Assembly (NCBI RefSeq): GCF_024489055.1
Contig: NC_090242.1
Span: 25,811,282 to 25,875,281, forward strand
Direction of reading: 5' to 3'
Source: Chanodichthys erythropterus
Taxonomy: Eukaryota; Chordata; Actinopteri; Cypriniformes; Xenocyprididae
Length of the DNA stretch: 64,000 nt
Position numbers and translations under genes: made by a program. The notes below the pieces were generated by a model, which did not search any database, had not been told where the DNA came from, and saw only the letters and a program-made list of their open reading frames with translations. Shown here in pieces: positions 1-13,877 of this stretch (its first letter is position 1; each line of letters opens with the position of its first letter).

Positions 1-605
<605 letters not shown>

Positions 606-2521
606 AAAAAAATCTATTTCTGTTTTAATTCTTCTATTATGACTTTTATTAAGGCTTATGCATTCTTCACACCCATCAAAAATATACCTTAAAGAGTCTG
701 AAAGATTTATGCAAGCCGCATGAAAGCCAGTTCAGTTTCTCAAATTAAACACTAAATGAGAAAGATTAGCAAAAATAAATCCAATCGAGTCATTTGGTAA
801 AGAATGCTGCTACTTCATAAGCATCACTGCACACCGAGATTCGTTGACTCAGTCATTTTGCTCAGTCCGTGGACTGATCCAAACACCACCTTCTTTCATT
901 CTCCGAACATCTCTATAATCAGAGAACAAGTTGCTTTTTATATGAGGTGCGTAGCGAGATGAGAATAATGTAAAATAGGAGATAAAGAAGAGGAAGCAGA
1001 AAGGATAGAGAGAGAAAATGAGGAAGTGACACAACATAAGATGGATGGAGAGAGATCTTAGTGAAATCTCATGCTTTGAAGCTCCTCATACTGGAGGGCA
1101 GAGATGGGGGAGGGTGAGCAGTGCAGTCAAAGAACTTACGGCTCTAATGAAAGAAATGACTTCAGTATCCAAATACTTAAAAAAAGCACAGAAGCCTGTA
1201 ATTATGAAATAACCTGATTATACAAGACAAAAAGTGCACATATACTCACAAAAACACACAACATTTACATAATCATGCAAACCCAACAGCTCTACCATTC
1301 CTTGCATATTACGAAGTCAAATTTTATGCTATAATTCTCCATATGTTTGCTGGAAACAGATCTCATCAGTGCCTCAGCTCAGAGTGCCCACGTTTCCTTT
1401 TTCCTGACACAGTCTAGTAGTCTTCCTGCTATCTCACCCTATTGTGAGGCACCACACGCGTTGAATCTGCCATTTAAATGGGTCAGCCTCCTCTCCTGTG
1501 TACTGCAAAAAAAAACATGAAGCTTCTCCCACCCTCAGATCCCTGCATATTAACAATTGTCATGTAGCGCTCTCTCGATACGCCGCCCGCATGTCCGCCG
1601 TTCGCATCAATATTCATGAAACATGCAACATTGCTCATGCGCCCTCTGTAATCTATAACGATGGGCAGCCAAATAAACATATGTGTGAGCGGATATTTTG
1701 CGTTGCGGGTTTATCCAGATCGCAGTAGTTCAAGTAGCCTCTCACTGTCCATAAAGCCTTCATCGCTCTCCTGGTGGCTTTGACAGGAGAGAAGTCGACA
1801 GGCCTAAACCAGCAGGGAGTCATCCAGTGCTTTAAATACATAATAAGCAGGGCTGTAGCAGAGTAAGCAGGAGCTCTGAAGAGTTTGTGAAAATGACTGA
1901 CGGTGCACCTCAGTGTGCGGAACAGTATAGATCTTTGGTTAATGTGGTTAAAAGCACAGGTGCAAAGCAAATATGCTTTATAGCATGAGAGCTTGTTATT
2001 GGTTAGACAAAGGAGGCCTAAATTATCTAGAGAAAGTCATTCTTTATGGTTGTCGTTTATCTCAGTAACAGCTGCATGGCTAGGGAGGACATCCCGAATA
2101 TGCAATCTGCCATCTTTGCACATGAGCGCTCAGTTCTGCAGCCAGACATTTTTAATAGGCTTGTTCGGGAATTTCAATCGCATCCACTTCTTCGGCTAAA
2201 ATCAACGCAAAAAAAGCATGGTCTGCCATGAATGAAATTGGTTCAGCACACTACGGAAAGCACAAAGTGTCGACCTGACGGCCATCTCTGTACTCCTCCC
2301 CCTTCTGCAACCGGCAGATTCCGCCAGCCGGTGGCAGGCTAGTGTAGTTCATCTCGGACAAGCCTAATGGCTTCACAATAATTCTGATACAGTGTTGATG
2401 GCATCACAGTCCCAAACAGTGTGATTTTCATTATCAAAAACTGCAATGAAATCAAAATGAACTGAAACTAGAAATCTCAGAAAAAATAGACTAAACCTAA
2501 CTATCATAAAGTAAAAAAAAT
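606..2521. other. Non-coding region, no gene recognised
   Basis: No ORF with family resemblance and no convincing exon. The part from about 1480 to 2340 is less AT-rich than its surroundings and has several CpGs and few repeats, so it could hold a regulatory element, but nothing in the sequence proves this. Confidence 0.5.
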
Positions 2522-2891
2522 GGTCCCACTTTATATTAGGTGGCCTTACCTACTATGTACTTACATCAAAAAATATGTACAATGTACTTATTGGGTTCAT
2601 ATTGAATTGCAAAACACTTGTGTTGCTATTGAGGTGGGATACGGGTAAGGTTAGGGATAGGTTTGGTGGTATGTGTAGGTTTAAGGGTTGGGGTAAGGTG
2701 TAAGGGATGGGTCAACAGTGTAATTATAAATGTAATTACAGAAATTAATTACAGATGTAATTACATGCAGGTGATTTTAAAATATAAGTACAATGTAAAA
2801 ACATGTATGCACACAATAAGTGCATTGTATCAAATGATTAATTTAAATGCAAGTACATAGTAGTTAAGGCCACTTAATATAAAGTGGTACC
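2522..2891. repeat. Short inverted-repeat DNA element
   Basis: The left end GGTCCCACTTTATATTA is mirrored at the right end by the inverted TAATATAAAGTGGTACC, and the match continues inward (GGCCTTAC.TACTATGTAC against GTACATAGTAGTTAAGGCC). The roughly 370-bp interior has no ORF of note. This is a non-autonomous DNA transposon; family not assigned. Confidence 0.85.
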
Positions 2892-2930
2892 AAAAAACTA
2901 AAGTAAACTAAACAAAATTGAGAAGTCAAA

Positions 2931-3312
2931 TTAAAGCTGCTGTCCGTAAGTTTTGCCTCTTTGTCACCATCTCTGTTTGAAACCTGCAATTGCAGTTATA
3001 TGCGGAATTATTATCTTTACGTGCATTGTGCATCGGCATGGCTCCTCAGCGCGGATGAATCTAATGTTTGGTGTCAGTCACCACATCAGTGATACTGTAC
3101 TTCAAAATCACAGATTCTACGTCTCGGAAGTATGACCAAAATAAGAATTTTCACCGGAAAATGTCATATGAACAAGTAAGTAACGTCAAGCTTAACGTTA
3201 TGAATCGGGTTAAGGTAAAGAGATAGTTTTGAACACTGACTGGTTATGTACTTACTCAAAAATTGATTTTGGATCATTTTTAACCCAAAAAAGTTACGGA
3301 CTGCAGCTTTAT
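2931..3312. repeat. Inverted-repeat element, AAAGCTGCxGTCxGTAA family, copy 1
   Basis: Starts TTAAAGCTGCTGTCCGTAAG and ends with the inverted GTTACGGACTGCAGCTTTA. A second copy lies at 22285-23612, where the same interior (CATCGGCAxGGxTCCTCAGC) is recognisable. Non-coding. Confidence 0.85.
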
Positions 3313-3766
3313 AATCATATAAAATAATGTAATAATGATATAAAAATCTAAATAAAATCAACTGTGATGTAAAAAAAAAAAAAAAAAAAAGGAATTGAAG
3401 TCCATTTCACACTTTTAAGATCCCTTGAAATAAAAGGATGAAATATCTGTGATTTATATGTTTATTTTGTTTCTTTCCAATGTCAGTCAATTGATGCATT
3501 TTGGGTCCAGATGGTGTAGTTATGGTGTCACGTGTAGGTTCAGATGATGAAGTGAAGGATGAAAATGTTTCCAAAACCATTGTTTTATTTACAAACAAAC
3601 TCAAATAATCCAGTAGAAGAAGCGAGTAACATGCAGAGTGTTGCAAGACACAAACAATACCGGGAAATGAGGAATTGAAAACAGAGAGCATTTATACACA
3701 AAATAACAAACTAAATGTCAAGCAGGTGTGATGGTTAAATGAGTGTCCCAGGAAACTAGAAAAAAA

Positions 3767-4443
3767 GGGGCTTTTGCACCGAATAGTTCTAGGAACTCAG
3801 TTATAGGAACTAGCCAAAAGAAGAGTTCCCTGGGAACTCATTTCTACGCCGGGCCAAGTTCCTGGTTGCATTTGCACCGGAAATATGAACTCTGAAGCAG
3901 CCAACAGCAGCCTCTTTAAGCACTGCATCTACAAACGCAAAAACCGGTGAATGGAGGATGCCGTGATTGGAGCTGTGTTTGGTGCGTGTCTTGGGTTTCG
4001 AGATAATGGAGATGGAATGTAAATGCATAATTTACGTGACTGAAAGAGCAAAAAGTGGGTCTTAGAGACGAAATCTCCTATGACAACTTTCAGTATCACA
4101 TATCATCGAGGTGGAGAAAAGAACAACCCTGCAGACAACAGGTAAATGCCATTATCGCTGTTCTCCATGTTCGTGAAGTAAATAAGTTTACATGGCTTTT
4201 TAAAAATGCCGGGTGCTGGTGTTTGACATGCGTTTGTCCAATTAACGTACACTTATGTCACTGATAGTTCCTATAGTGCTGGTTTAGACCCTACTCTGAA
4301 GTAGGAGCTAATTTAGTTCCTCCAAAAGGAGTTCCTAGAACTAAAATCGCTCCTAGTTCCTGCGGTGTGAACACGGCAAAATCTGGGTACTTCAGCCATT
4401 CTAAATAGGAACTATGAAAAGATTCCTCCTGTGCAAAAGCCCC
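3767..4443. repeat. Inverted-repeat element with GGGGCTTTTGCAC ends, full copy
   Basis: Left terminus GGGGCTTTTGCACCG and right terminus GTGCAAAAGCCCC are inverted copies; the next interior stretch, rich in AGTTCCTAGAACT-like words, is also mirrored. A second, 3'-truncated copy is at about 50962-51465 inside mark2; both share the interior GAGGATGCCGTGATTGGAGC. Confidence 0.85.
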
Positions 4444-5626
4444 TAAAGGAAACAAGTGACTGAAGACAAACCAACTAAAAGCCCACAAAAATGAAACTAA
4501 ACACACAGACTGTGACATATGGCATGTGACAGCAGAGGCTAACTGGGCTGATGCCAACCAGCCAAACCTCAATCCCTTCGGGCGAGACACGTTAAAAGTT
4601 AAGGTGGGCCAGATGAAGTTTCTAATCATTTTTAGTGACACTTCTGCCTCAGTCTATTCAGAGCCAGATCCATCAACAAAGATTTTTTTTCAATATATTG
4701 CCTTTTGTTGTCATGTATAATTGCTATTGACAAGCCATTGGTAAATCAATGTCTTCTTCAAGTTGGTCTTACATGACTGGTCTATCGCCTCAGAGTCAGT
4801 ACCTGTGGATGACAGTTTCATTCTCGTTAAAACCAATTTCCTGTGTCTGTCATCTTTCTCATTGCAACCACGGACACTCTGGAAAGGTCGCCTACTGTAG
4901 ACCCTCAACAGGCAGCATATGGCATTTGCCAGCCAAAAATAACACCTGTGTCTCTTTATTCCTCCAGTCTTAGCTCCTTTCCACATGGTGACATTTGCCC
5001 CAGGCACCCTCTCTGCTTGTCTCACGGTGTGACAGCGTGGATGAGACTGTATACCCACAAGCCCCCACAAGGCGACCCTTTCTCCATTCACAATCAATCA
5101 TTTACACACATACGCACACGTAAACCAACATGCCACGGTTTGCTGCCAAAACTCCCAATGATAACATTCACACAGTTTGGATCTGATTCTTTTTTTTTTC
5201 TCATTTCCTGTAATAATTTAATTGTGCAATTACACATCACTAGAGCCAGTATGAGCTCATTTACACATGGCCAAGCATTTCGACTGGCCTTATTTTCAGA
5301 CACTTTGTAGAATTGTGTCAGGAAGAATTTGTTCATGTGTTAAGACAGACTGGCATTTTCTCATCTGTAGTGATTTATATTATATGCAACAGTTCTCAAA
5401 TTTGATTGGCCAGGTGGTGTGATATTTAGTCCAACAGCACTGAGACTTTTCACTGTTTGTATCACGCCGTTTGTCTGTGTTTGTTCCAGACAGACTGTCA
5501 GTCTGTTTATTAGTGGTGGGGATTTTCTTTCTGTAGGTTACACTGTTACACCAGTAGGTGACTGATTTTATGAGTGAGTGTATGAATCATTTACTCAACC
5601 GATTTTTCTTCAGACACACTAATACA
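4444..5626. other. Non-coding region, no gene recognised
   Basis: Several short ORFs on both strands but none with recognisable domains or splice-site context. No repeat family recognised. Confidence 0.5.
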
Positions 5627-6344
5627 TTAATGGGTTAGTTCAGCCAAAAATGAAAATTATATCACTAATTACTCACCTCATGTCGTTCCACACCCGTAAG
5701 ACCTTTGTTCATCTTCGGAACACAAATTAAAATATTTTTGATGAAATCCGATGGCTCAGTGAGGCCTCTATTGCATGCAAGATAATTAACACTTTCAGAT
5801 GCCCAGAAAGCTACTAAAAACATATTTAAAACAGTTCATGTGACTACAGTGGCTCAACCTTAATATTATGAAAAGCAACAAGAATACTTTCTGTGCCCCA
5901 AAAAAACAAATAACGACTTTTCAACAATATCAAGTGATGGCCGATTTCAAAACACTGCTTCAGAGCTTTACGAATCTTTTGTTTCGAATCACTGATTCAA
6001 AATAAAAAGATTTGTAAAGCTTCAAAGCTTCATGAAGCAGTGTTTTGTAATCACTCAACACTAGATATTGTTGAATAAAATCGTTATTTGTTTTTTGGGG
6101 GGCACAAAAAGTATTTTTATCACTTAATAATATTAAGGTTGAACCACTGTGTTTTTAGTACCTTTCTGGGCTTCTGAAAGTGTTAATTATATCTTGTTGT
6201 CAATGGCCTCAATGAGCCATCGGACTTTATCAAAAATATCTTAATTTATGTTCTGAAGATGAATGAAGGTCTTACGGGTGTGAAACGACATAAGGGTAAG
6301 TAATAAATGACAGAATAAAATTTTTGGGTGAACTAACCCTTTAA
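5627..6344. repeat. TTAA-flanked foldback MITE (family 1)
   Basis: Begins TTAA then GGGTTAGTTCA and ends TGAACTAACCCTTTAA, with arms that are near-complete inverted copies (TGTCGTTCCACACCCGTAAG against the inverted CTTACGGGTGTGAAACGACA). No transposase ORF. The same family recurs about a dozen times in this window. Confidence 0.92.
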
Positions 6345-8170
6345 GGAATGAGTTAAGAAACAGTATGTGAAAAGAGTAGTACATATATATTCATACAACT
6401 GTAGGCAAAAAGTACCTGGATTAGAGATTCTGAAGTGAACATCCAATAGACACTTTACTATCCCATGAATGTAAGTGAAGCGAAGCAACTGACGCTGGTA
6501 GGTCACGTGACAATGACAACATGATAAATGTATTACATCTTGATTACATTCATTTTTCACAGTCACAAAGTAAGAACTTATTCCAAAGAATTACATAATA
6601 AGAGAGCCTGCCATTTGAAAAGCAGCCACAGTCTTTATTAGTGAATGACTGAATCACTCAACCAAATCGATTCACTCAAAAACCCATTTATTTTGGAGAC
6701 AGGCAACAGTTAATTCTTCATTTAGAAGTATTTTTATTAGTGGAGCAAAAACAGACAAATGAGTTTAAATGGCAATATTGTGTCTAAAATGTACGCTCCT
6801 CATTATTAACTTTGAATAGGTTGTATAAAAGGCAGTTATTAAAAAAAATACTGTGGTTAATAAGCAATAATCACACCTGCAATAGTGCTGCAATCACTGT
6901 TGTTGTTCATATAATATTGCTTTAATGAAAACACAAGTATATTTGAAAATGAAACCTGATTGACTTCTTGTAGAATCTGATTTCACACCAGTGGTGTTTA
7001 TTAATTTATGAAACATGCACAATAGACATTTACACTGGACAGGTTTTGTCTATGAAATCGTTTCTCAATAAAAGACAGCACTTGTCCATTGCTGTCATGT
7101 GAATTCTTCTGTCTTATCAAGAACTGTGAGAAAACCCATTGAAGTTGCCTAGTCAAGTGTGAAAATTTTCCCATCATTCCAGCACCACTGACCATGACAG
7201 AGGAAAAAAAAAGGGTGCAAAATCCGTCAACATGTTCCACCTTCTAATTTACATTCATGCTGTGGAATAGACAGGGGAGCACAAAAGCCCCATATTCCAT
7301 CTGGAAACCTTTAGTGTGCCATCATGGGGATAGAGAGGAGGATAGAATGAAAATGAAGTGATAGAAAACAATACCACAGCGCTTATTCTTTAAAGAATTC
7401 AGATTTAATTTGCACTCATTAATCTGGAGGTAGGAATCACTGGGCTCTTCAATTCCCATGTTTCCACAACCCAGTGTAAAATCACAGGTTTGCAAGACAG
7501 TATTTTGACTGACGTGTCTCATATGAGGTATTTACATATCATTCAAACTGATCCCTGTCAGCCTGTTGCAACAGTTACAAAAAGCCCAAAACTTTGATAC
7601 CAAATCACCTGACACAACCTTCAATACAGAAGAGCAAACCCAAGCAAAAATGTTTTCACTCTTGAACAACATAAACTAATTCTAATGAGAACTGTTTCAG
7701 GATCATTTTACTTTACTAAAATCAAGATTGTTTTGTTGTTTATATGTCTATGTAGTGTTTTTAATATGTTTTAAGACAAACCATGTGCAAATTCATAAGA
7801 CAGCACCATTGTTGAGTATTTTATGTTTAAAACTGCAGTAAATCAAAGACAGTCTTTTTTAACACTATAAAGTTAAATAAGCATATATATCTTATTTTGC
7901 TATATATAAGCATATATATAAGCAATATATAAGCATATATTGCTCATCACTACAGCAACAGTAGACTCTTTGAGCTGCCGTGAGCGAGTGGAGGGGGGGC
8001 TAATTAGCATATTCATTGATCCATGAATATTAAATTAGGCAAGGGTGTAGAGTTATATTCAAGCTATTTTAAGGCATTAGAAAAAAATCACTTGAAAAAA
8101 TGTTTAAATATATAATTTTGGTGATCAAAGATGAGTTTTAAGTGATAAAATAATTGACTACAGGGGGACT
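6345..8170. other. Non-coding AT-rich region
   Basis: No gene recognised. A short cluster of GCATATATATAAGC-like words lies at about 7885-7940. Nothing else stands out. Confidence 0.5.
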
Positions 8171-8818
8171 TTAAAGGGTTCACCCAAAAATGATTGTCAT
8201 GTCATTGTCATTAAAAATTCTGTCATTAATTACTCACCCTCATGTAGTTCCAAACCCATAAGACTTTCCTTCACCTTTGGAACACAAATGAAGATCTTTT
8301 TGATGAAATCTGAGAGCGTTCTTTCACTCCATTGACAGCCTACACAACTACCACTTTCAAGCCCTCAAAAGGTAATAAAGACATCATAAAAGTAATCCAT
8401 GTGACTCCAGTGGTTTAGCCTCAATTTTATGTTGCAATGCGAGTGCTTTGTTTGGGGAAAAAAAAACAAACATAATTAATCTCCAACGCACGTTCACAAG
8501 AGCACCACGACGCATCCGTGTTGTGTTGATGTGAGAGTAGACACTGTTGCGTGAGCTTGCGTTGGAGATTAATATTTAGTAAATAAAGTGGTAAATTATG
8601 TTTGTCTTTACCTTTCTGGGGATTGAAAGTGGTAGTTGCGTAGGCTGCCAATGGAGAGACAGAAAGTTTTCATTAAAATAATAACAAAATTAATCAGATT
8701 TCATTAAAAGATCTTCATTGGTGTTCCAAAGATGAACGAAAGTCTTACAGGTTTGGAACAACATCAGGGTGAGTAATTATTGACAGAATTTTTATTTTTG
8801 GGTGAACTAACCCTTTAA
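8171..8818. repeat. TTAA-flanked foldback MITE (family 1)
   Basis: Left end TTAAAGGGTTCACCCAAAA (about four bases of the usual terminus missing) and right end GGGTGAACTAACCCTTTAA; arms inverted over roughly 300 bp each. Non-coding. Confidence 0.9.
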
Positions 8819-10870
8819 TGTAGATTCAGCACCCTGGACAGCTACTAGAGCACCAGATCTTCTTACAATTTGCCACTGACAAAGCATATTGTGTATAATA
8901 ATTTGTAATATGCATGTAACTGTAAACTATTCTAACCATACAGGAATATTTTTTGACCATTTCTCCTGATAGTGAACTGAATTATGGGCCTACAGTAAAA
9001 CTGGCCAACATAAATATAGCAGGTTAGAAAGGAAAATACTCTAAAAGCTAAATAATAATAATAGGGCAAATGCAGTGTTAACAGTAGAGGAGCAAAGAAA
9101 ACAGCAAAGGAAAGTCATGTATTTGATTTTGTACAAATCCAATTGGCTAGTCAGTCTTTGATGAATGGGGCACAATAACTAGTCCACAATTACAGTAGTG
9201 CTTTCTGGAATGTTTTTTTTTTGGGTAATTCCCAAAGTCCCAATGAGTCAAACTGTATTTGATTAATGTTATCATATAATTACCCCGTTTTAGCATTCAT
9301 TACAGGATGTACAAACACAAATGTCTCAGTCAAGCAACAGAAAGTAAGTTTGCTTAAAATATGCACTCAGAATCATGATTATAAACAGAACGAGGCAATG
9401 AGTAGGAAGGAAGGATAAAGGGGAAGCAGGAGAGAGAGGAAGAAAGAGGATAAGCCTCATGAAGCAACTACAAAATGCAAATAAATAGCTGAAACCTATG
9501 AGGAGCCATCATCAGTGTCTCTGCAGAGACACCCTACAACCCCATTCCCTGCGTCACAAATGATACAAGTAAAACGTGTTGATATTAAATCTAAATTGAA
9601 GTTCCTGGATGAGGGCTGGCTCCTTGAAAACAAAAAGGTAGATCAAAGGCATTTTCCTCACATCCAGAATTATCTCGCTACATTAGCCGAGACACTTACA
9701 AACAGCAATTATTAATGATGGAGGTCTTGATGGTTGTATAAGGCTGATCATATCAGTGAACCAATTTGAGGTTACCAGCGAAACGATGGATTTTTGTAAG
9801 AAAAATATGCATATTTAAAACTTTGCAAACTATGATAACTAACTTCTGGCAAACGGCCATACACAAGTCGAGTTATGGCGAAAGAATAACCTCTGACCCG
9901 ACGCATAATTTACGCACCAAACGAAGTGGCAATCTGTTTGTTTGAAAGGGCTGATTGGTTCATCAGTCCAAGTTAAGAATGGGACTAACTGTTTGATGAA
10001 CAATAAAAGACAGGGAATATTTGAAAGTTGTCTGAAAACGTTCTTTTTTCCCTAGTTCTGTTTGATCCAATTAGTGGTGTATAAATTATACACTTTGACT
10101 TTAATTTAAACCTTATTTCAATCATGACAACTCTAGATTATAGCTGTTGTTGTAGATTATTGCTGCTGCTGCAGAGCAAGTACAGGAACTTGCTACTGCC
10201 AGTACATATACCGATATGCTTCTGCGAGTAAGACATAGGGCTGCTACACAAATAGCATATATCAATAACCCATAACAGATCTATACAGGTGGAGCTGGGG
10301 AAGGTGGAGGGTTTTAGAGGAACTCTGAAGCACGCTACAAACTACTATAGTGAATGAAACTAGCCATTTAAATGTGTGAGCAACAAGCTCATTGGCTGCA
10401 GAAGTGACATGGACCAATCAGCTGGTGCCAAGTAGATAACACTGTAACTATCATCAGCTTGCTTTAAGACCCATCAGCCTGCGCCATCTAGAGTTTCATG
10501 ACAGAACTATGTTTATACGCATAATCCACTTTCTGTGGTTCAAGTTTCTGAGCATGCCCTGTTATTCCCTTAAATAAATTTCCTAATAACATGCTGCGAG
10601 AATCCTAAAAGCTAGAAGTCAATGCTACCTGACTGCGATGAGTGCTTTTGTTGGAAGTATGTTGTTTCCTCCTTTGAGGAATGAGTGTACTCATTCATTC
10701 TTGCCATACTGTTTTTGCCAACATGTTCTCCAACCAGTACGCCTATATAGGTCGTTTGTCACTTCTCTGAAATATGACCCATAGGAGCGTGTACTAAAGT
10801 TGCACCCCTATCAACAACAGGACACTTTAATTTTAATGCATTGTTCCCTTTTATCTGCGTCATATTTCAG
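8819..10870. other. Non-coding region, no gene recognised
   Basis: No exon, RNA gene or repeat family recognised. A 66-codon ORF at 9515-9715 (+) has no visible domain and no gene context. Confidence 0.5.
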
Positions 10871-10871
10871 G

Positions 10872-10962
10872 TTTCGCATAGCTCAATTGGCAAAGCATTG
10901 ATATAACAATATGCAATCATGTGATCATGCGATTGTGGGTTCGATCCCAGGGAACGCATGTG
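10872..10962 (+). repeat. tRNA-derived SINE head (tRNA-like sequence)
   Basis: Contains an A-box-like TAGCTCAATTGG and a perfect B-box-like GGGTTCGATCC about 50 bases apart, as in RNA polymerase III promoters. The sequence between them cannot form a normal anticodon arm, and the downstream sequence resembles the tail of cyprinid tRNA-derived SINEs. This is a SINE remnant and not a functional tRNA gene. Confidence 0.75.
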
Positions 10963-11604
10963 CTCATAAAGTGTAAATGCACCTATAGGGTCGGGGGTTT
11001 TTTTGGAGGACAGTCTGGTTTCTGCAACTTCTTTGTAATGTTATTTTACTTGGATAGTGTGAATGGTGTTCTGTAATCTTCAGGTACACATTTTCTAACT
11101 GGCCACAGCTCCTCCTCATGTTTTTCCTCTTTATAGCTTCTTTAGCATCAAATCCTTATCTGGGACCTTCAGACATTTCTTTTGATCATGGCATGAGTCC
11201 TACTATGAAGAGACACTCCTGAATAGTGAAAGGAACATATTTTGCTCTAAACTGTCTGTAATCAACCTGCCATATGGCCAAATAACCCACTGAGGTTATT
11301 TGGCTACAGAGGAAGTATTCTAGGGCATCGTAGGCGCGTGATGTAAATGTTGTTCAAAATATAACCATCTTAATTACAAAAATTAGTATTAAGAGCACTT
11401 AGTACTTAAGTCAAATTAAAAGTTTTACTTTAAAGTACATTTTGAATCATTATGCTTTAATAATCTTGCCATGCTTTAAAGAAGTGAATTTTGATATGTT
11501 GACATACTAAAGCACATTTAAAGTACTTCATTATAATTTAACTGTAGTGTGTTATTCGCTATGACATTTAAAGGCAATATATTTTAAATGTACTAAATTG
11601 CAAC

Positions 11605-11730
11605 TTCAACATTCTTCCAAATATCTTTCTTTGTGTTCAGCCGATAAAAGACATTTAAATAGGTTTGAAACAACCTGAGGTTGAGTAAATGATGACAGAA
11701 TTTTCATTTTTGGGTGAACTATCCCTTTAA
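11605..11730. repeat. Solo right arm of a family 1 MITE
   Basis: Ends TTTTTGGGTGAACTATCCC followed by TTTAA, identical in type to the right ends of complete family 1 elements. No matching left arm lies nearby, so this is a truncated remnant. Confidence 0.75.
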
Positions 11731-11856
11731 GAGCGTTCAACTATAGCTCAAAATATTTTAGAACACGTTTACACCTGTATTTAGCATAGTCCACTTGTGA
11801 TGTAGCTCACCGCATTTTAGAACAGATCTTTAGGCAAATGAATCCTTTCTCTAAAA

Positions 11857-12047
11857 CAGGGGTGTCCAAACCTGCTCCAGGAGGGCCACTTTCCTACAGA
11901 GTTCAGCCCCAGTTTGCCTCAACAAACCTGCTTGGAAGTTTCTGGGATGCCTAAGACATTGATTAGCTGGTTGAGGTGAGTTTAAGTAGGGTTGGAGCTA
12001 AACTCGGCAAGACAGTGGCCCTCCAAGAGCAGGACTGGACCCCCCTG
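11857..12047. mobile_element. hAT-type MITE with perfect 8-bp target duplication
   Basis: The 191-bp element begins CAGGGGTGTCCAAACC and ends GGACCCCCCTG, a hAT-like imperfect inverted repeat. It is flanked on both sides by the identical octamer CTCTAAAA (11849-11856 and 12048-12055), the length expected for hAT insertions. The perfect duplication suggests a fairly recent insertion. No coding capacity. Confidence 0.9.
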
Positions 12048-12951
12048 CTCTAAAAAGTCTGAGAAAAATGCTACAGACAAAAATATCTCATATTAAAGCT
12101 ACATATTTATATTATTTATAACACGGCTTGACAGAACTTGCTTACCTCATGTGCGCAGAGACTAGAGAAGGGCAAGTTATTTTAATGGTTCGCTTGGCTG
12201 GATTTTACAGTGCTAATCATTTGTAAGGGCAGACGAACTGTGAACTGGAGGTGAAATATGAAGGCTTTAGTGCTGGGCCCCTGGCTCTACTTTAATAATG
12301 GTTGAGCTGCAAGTAGAAGAGAGAAGAACGCCATTTGGAGGCTTTGGATTCTCACTTAGGAGGGTGATACTAAAGGGATCACACAAAGATGACCGGCAGA
12401 CATAAACAAAAGTGCACTGAAAGAACCTCAGATTTAGAACAGAACTTTAAGTCTGCACACACACATACACAAACAAAGGTTTAAACATCCAATTTTCTGG
12501 ATATGTTGCACACAGTTACACTCATAATTCTTGTGCTACATATGAAGCTATCTGGACAGACTTGCAGGCTTTACAATCCAATGGAAACTCAAGATTGCAA
12601 CAAAATTGGGCTTCTAAATCTTGGCCAACATAATTCACGTCTTCCGGATCTTTCAGAGTAAGAGGATGTACAAATATTCAGACACGCCACATAATGTAAG
12701 GAGCAGCAGCAGTAGAAAACAAACCACTTTCTGAATTCCGCCTTTAGCAAGAGTGGGATTATTTTCAGTTCGCCAGAAACATTAAGATTAGCTCAAACTG
12801 TGAGTAATGGTTCCAGGCATTAGGGGAAAGGAAATAATGCCATTGAAACCAAGAGCTCCAACAGGAGAACACATTGTGGTTTACAACTAGAGAGAAAATT
12901 AGCCAGACCAGACTCAAGCTAAATCAAGCTTTCAGCAAAAAACATGATATA

Positions 12952-13314
12952 CAGTCAAACTAAAAATTATTCAGACATGTTTTGATATTTTTGGTATATT
13001 TTTACTAGTGGGTGCAGGACACTATGTTTCATTTATGTAAGTGAGGATAGTAAAATAAAGTAAACTGTGACATATTATACCCAAATATACCCAGTGAAAT
13101 TGATAAAAATTTGGAACCAAAAATTATTCAGACACTTTGACCTGACCATGTTTTGCTTAAGTGTTATCTGACATAATTAAGATTTTTTTTTTTTCTGACA
13201 CAGTTTAACTCTGAGATATTGTCATATTTTATTACCCTTTTTTTAAACTATAGTGAATAAACTGTCTTAATGAATGAAATGTCCAAGGTGTCTGAATAAA
13301 TTTTGGTTTGACTG
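12952..13314. mobile_element. Tc1/mariner-like MITE (TA target site)
   Basis: The left end CAGTCAAACTAAAAATTATT and the inverted right end AATAAATTTTGGTTTGACTG are bounded by TA on both sides. No transposase ORF. A (TA)n tract follows at 13315-13336. Confidence 0.82.
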
Positions 13315-13639
13315 TATATATATATATATATATATAGCACTAATGATCGCATGATGCTTGTACCATAGGCATTGCTATTAAGATTCTGGCATAAAAATAC
13401 ATATTTCAGACTATTTCATGCCATCAACCTAAGTGAAAATGGACAGGACTGATTTGAAATACAAGCTGCAGGAGTATCATTTGTTTTGTTGCAGTATAAT
13501 TATATAACAAAGGAAATTAAAGGCATAATTGATTTCCCTTGTGAGGAGGTATGGCATTTTGTGTGTCATATGAGAGCTGGTCTATCAAATGCATCTTCTC
13601 TGTTTGTCAAAATGACCATCTGTTATATGTGCTTATATG

Positions 13640-13877
13640 TTAAAAGGATACTTCACCCAAAAATACAAAAATATTTCTTCCTTCTTCTGAACACAAAAGA
13701 AGAAATTTTGAAGAATGTTTTTGTCCATACAATTGACATAAATGGAGTCCAAAAAATTTTTTTTGCATGGACTAAAATATCTTTTTTTGTGTGTTTTCTG
13801 TGGGAGAACAAAAGTCATAGTGGTTGGGAACAACATGATAATGAGAATTTTCAATTTCGGGTGAATTATCCATTTAA
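13640..13877. repeat. Short family 1 foldback MITE
   Basis: Starts TTAAAAGGATACTTCACCC and ends GGGTGAATTATCCATTTAA; the arms fold over the whole 238 bp. It abuts the next element and shares its TTAA. Confidence 0.85.

Noticed and set aside
1120..1160. Donor-like GCC|GTAAGT on the minus strand
   Set aside because: No plausible exon upstream of it and no coding potential; chance match.
1483..1970. ORFs in the less AT-rich patch near 1.5-2.0 kb as possible exons
   Set aside because: No conserved protein motif and no paired splice sites; left as non-coding.
4711..5310. Overlapping ORFs of 128 and 155 codons on opposite strands
   Set aside because: No domain resemblance, no splice-site context, and both read through simple or mixed sequence; chance ORFs.
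10872..10962. Candidate tRNA gene
   Set aside because: A and B boxes are good, but the spacing and central part do not give a plausible anticodon arm, and the context is that of a SINE.
12120..12170. Donor-like ATGAG|GTAAGC on the minus strand as a third exon of the orphan gene
   Set aside because: The only nearby acceptor would give an exon of 16 nt, with no independent support.
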